Source: Gemmatimonadota bacterium (GTDB lineage Bacteria; Gemmatimonadota; Gemmatimonadetes; Palauibacterales; Palauibacteraceae). Taken from it: 64,000 nt of DNA. The notes below the pieces were generated by a model. The model worked only from the letters and a program-made list of their open reading frames with translations. It searched no databases and was not told the origin of the DNA. The stretch is taken from NCBI GenBank assembly GCA_029262175.1, contig JAJCZV010000036.1:169590-233589 (forward strand), given 5' to 3'. Below, in pieces: positions 63,025 through 64,000 of this stretch. Numbering within the stretch: position 1 is the first letter of the stretch; the number at the start of each line of letters is the position of its first letter. Position numbers and translations under genes: made by a program.

Positions 63025-64000
63025 GCAGGTCTCACATGGGCACTGGGGCAGACGCTGGCTCGACGGACGATCGCCTGTGGCGCTTGCTCACTGCGTTTGG
63101 GCTCGTCGCATTCGCCGGATTCGCGTTCTACTACCGTCAAACCGCGATCTTCTGGGGTGGAGATGACGCGGACTATGCGCTGCTTGCGCAGGCCGTGCGG
63201 GGGTTACGGTACCACGATCTCTTCCTCGTGGGGATCCCGCCGCACACGACCTACCCGCCCGTGTATCCCGTCTTGCTTTCAATGTGGGGAGGAGCCCTGG
63301 GGGACGGAGTGAGCACGTTGTCAGCTCTCAACGTGCTCTTGATGGTGGCGGCTCTCGGCATCGTGGCGCACCTCGTCACGATTCACAGCTCCGCGCGCGT
63401 TGCCGCCCTCATTACCCTCGTCCTGGTCACGAACCCACACCTTCTGACGTACGCCGGCCGGATGATGTCTGAAGCACCGATGATGTTCTTTGCAGCGAGT
63501 GCGATCTGGTTCGCCGATCGGCGTACCGATCGCGCCGGCATCGCCCTCGCGATCGCTTGCGCGGTGCTGTGCGCGCTCACGCGCACAGCGGGTGTGGCGG
63601 TGATCGTCGCGATTGGGCTCCATTGGTTGTTCAGGCGTCGTTGGGCGGCCGCCGCTGCGCTCGGGATCGCGGCCGTGATTGGTGTAGGCGGATGGCTGCT
63701 TTGGACCGTGCAGGAGACCGCCGATCCCAGCGCTGGTTACGCTTCCCGATTCGCCGCCTACCAGCTCGAGGAAGTCTCCTTTGTCGGGGCCCTCGTCGAG
63801 GCCATCGTGACGAAGGCTCGTGTCGTCCTTGCGAGCCAATTGCCAGAGGCTTTCGCGCTCCCACTCACCGATCGCACTCAGTGGGACAACCTCGTTTGGG
63901 CCCCGCTGCTGATCGGCGCGATCGGCCTGGGGTTGTGGTCGATGCGAAAGCGATCTCCGGTGGCGATGTACTACCTGCTCGCCTACGCGCTGGTACTTGG
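63021..64000 (+). CDS. GT-C membrane glycosyltransferase (PMT/ArnT-like), cut by window end
   Basis: About 326 residues are present from ATG 63021, which overlaps the ABC exporter stop; the frame is still open at base 64000. Several hydrophobic helices are visible. After the first comes a periplasmic loop with an acidic pair, IFWGGDDADYALLAQAVRG, in the place of the catalytic Asp of GT-C enzymes, followed by TTYPPVYPVLLSM. Such proteins transfer sugars from polyprenyl-phosphate donors in the periplasm. It probably decorates the polymer made by this locus. Donor and acceptor are unknown, and the C-terminal domain lies outside the window. Confidence 0.7.
   Translation, partial: MSRSHMGTGADAGSTDDRLWRLLTAFGLVAFAGFAFYYRQTAIFWGGDDADYALLAQAVRGLRYHDLFLVGIPPHTTYPPVYPVLLSMWGGALGDGVSTLSALNVLLMVAALGIVAHLVTIHSSARVAALITLVLVTNPHLLTYAGRMMSEAPMMFFAASAIWFADRRTDRAGIALAIACAVLCALTRTAGVAVIVAIGLHWLFRRRWAAAAALGIAAVIGVGGWLLWTVQETADPSAGYASRFAAYQLEEVSFVGALVEAIVTKARVVLASQLPEAFALPLTDRTQWDNLVWAPLLIGAIGLGLWSMRKRSPVAMYYLLAYALVL

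Noticed and set aside
1..64000. CRISPR arrays, insertion sequences, rRNA and tRNA genes
   Set aside because: No regularly spaced repeat array, transposase motif or conserved RNA gene was found on reading the window.

Overview
The window is 64 kb of dense, GC-rich Gram-negative chromosome with about 46 protein genes, no rRNA or tRNA, no CRISPR array and no transposase that I could recognise. A sortilin/BNR-repeat protein, carboxypeptidase-regulatory-like lipoproteins, Big_2 lipoproteins, many Tat/Sec lipoproteins, an outer-membrane SurA and an NtrC-regulated polysaccharide locus fit a Gemmatimonadota-like bacterium. That placement is an inference from gene content, not from a marker gene. Genes are packed with 4-base stop/start overlaps (ATGA, GTGA, TTGA and twice apparently CTGA), so much of the window is translationally coupled operons.

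Layout. 0-5 kb: the 3' end of a BNR/VPS10 protein, a spacer carrying two inverted copies of a palindromic repeat, three small lipoproteins (two are tandem paralogues) and a UMF1-type MFS transporter. 5.1-12.9 kb: a four-gene operon (asparagine-synthetase-like, RaSEA-like radical SAM, flavin-halogenase-like, OvoA-type sulfoxide synthase). It converges on an operon of egtD and a Tat-signal C-S-lyase-like PLP enzyme. Together these look like a thiohistidine (ergothioneine/ovothiol-type) locus with unexplained extra enzymes, and this is the most interesting part of the window. 13.2-16.7 kb: a long acyl-CoA dehydrogenase, a rhomboid protease and a DUF72 protein.

16.8-24.2 kb (minus strand): eight overlapping genes: smpB, an amidase, pyrK, pyrD, an AmgK-like kinase fused to a RapZ C-terminal domain, a MurU-like nucleotidyltransferase, a quinone oxidoreductase and a sulfotransferase. 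24.3-27.2 kb: YihY, YtxH and an M28 peptidase. 27.3-40.6 kb (plus strand): DUF58, BatA-like, mfd, surA, pdxA, ftsE, ftsX, an EnvC-like M23 protein, a holB-like gene and moaC, almost all overlapping or closely spaced. 40.6-47.4 kb: two lytic transglycosylases, a nucleotide-sugar dehydrogenase, a PHP phosphoesterase, guaB and a small hypothetical gene.

47.5-64 kb: a histidine kinase and NtrC-type activator diverge from an exopolysaccharide locus. That locus holds a Wzc-type tyrosine autokinase, a GT4 glycosyltransferase, an O-antigen ligase/polymerase, glutamine-dependent AsnB, a Big_2/beta-helix lipoprotein, an MsbA-like ABC exporter and a GT-C glycosyltransferase cut by the window end. The nucleotide-sugar dehydrogenase at 41 kb and the sulfotransferase at 17 kb could supply or decorate this polymer.
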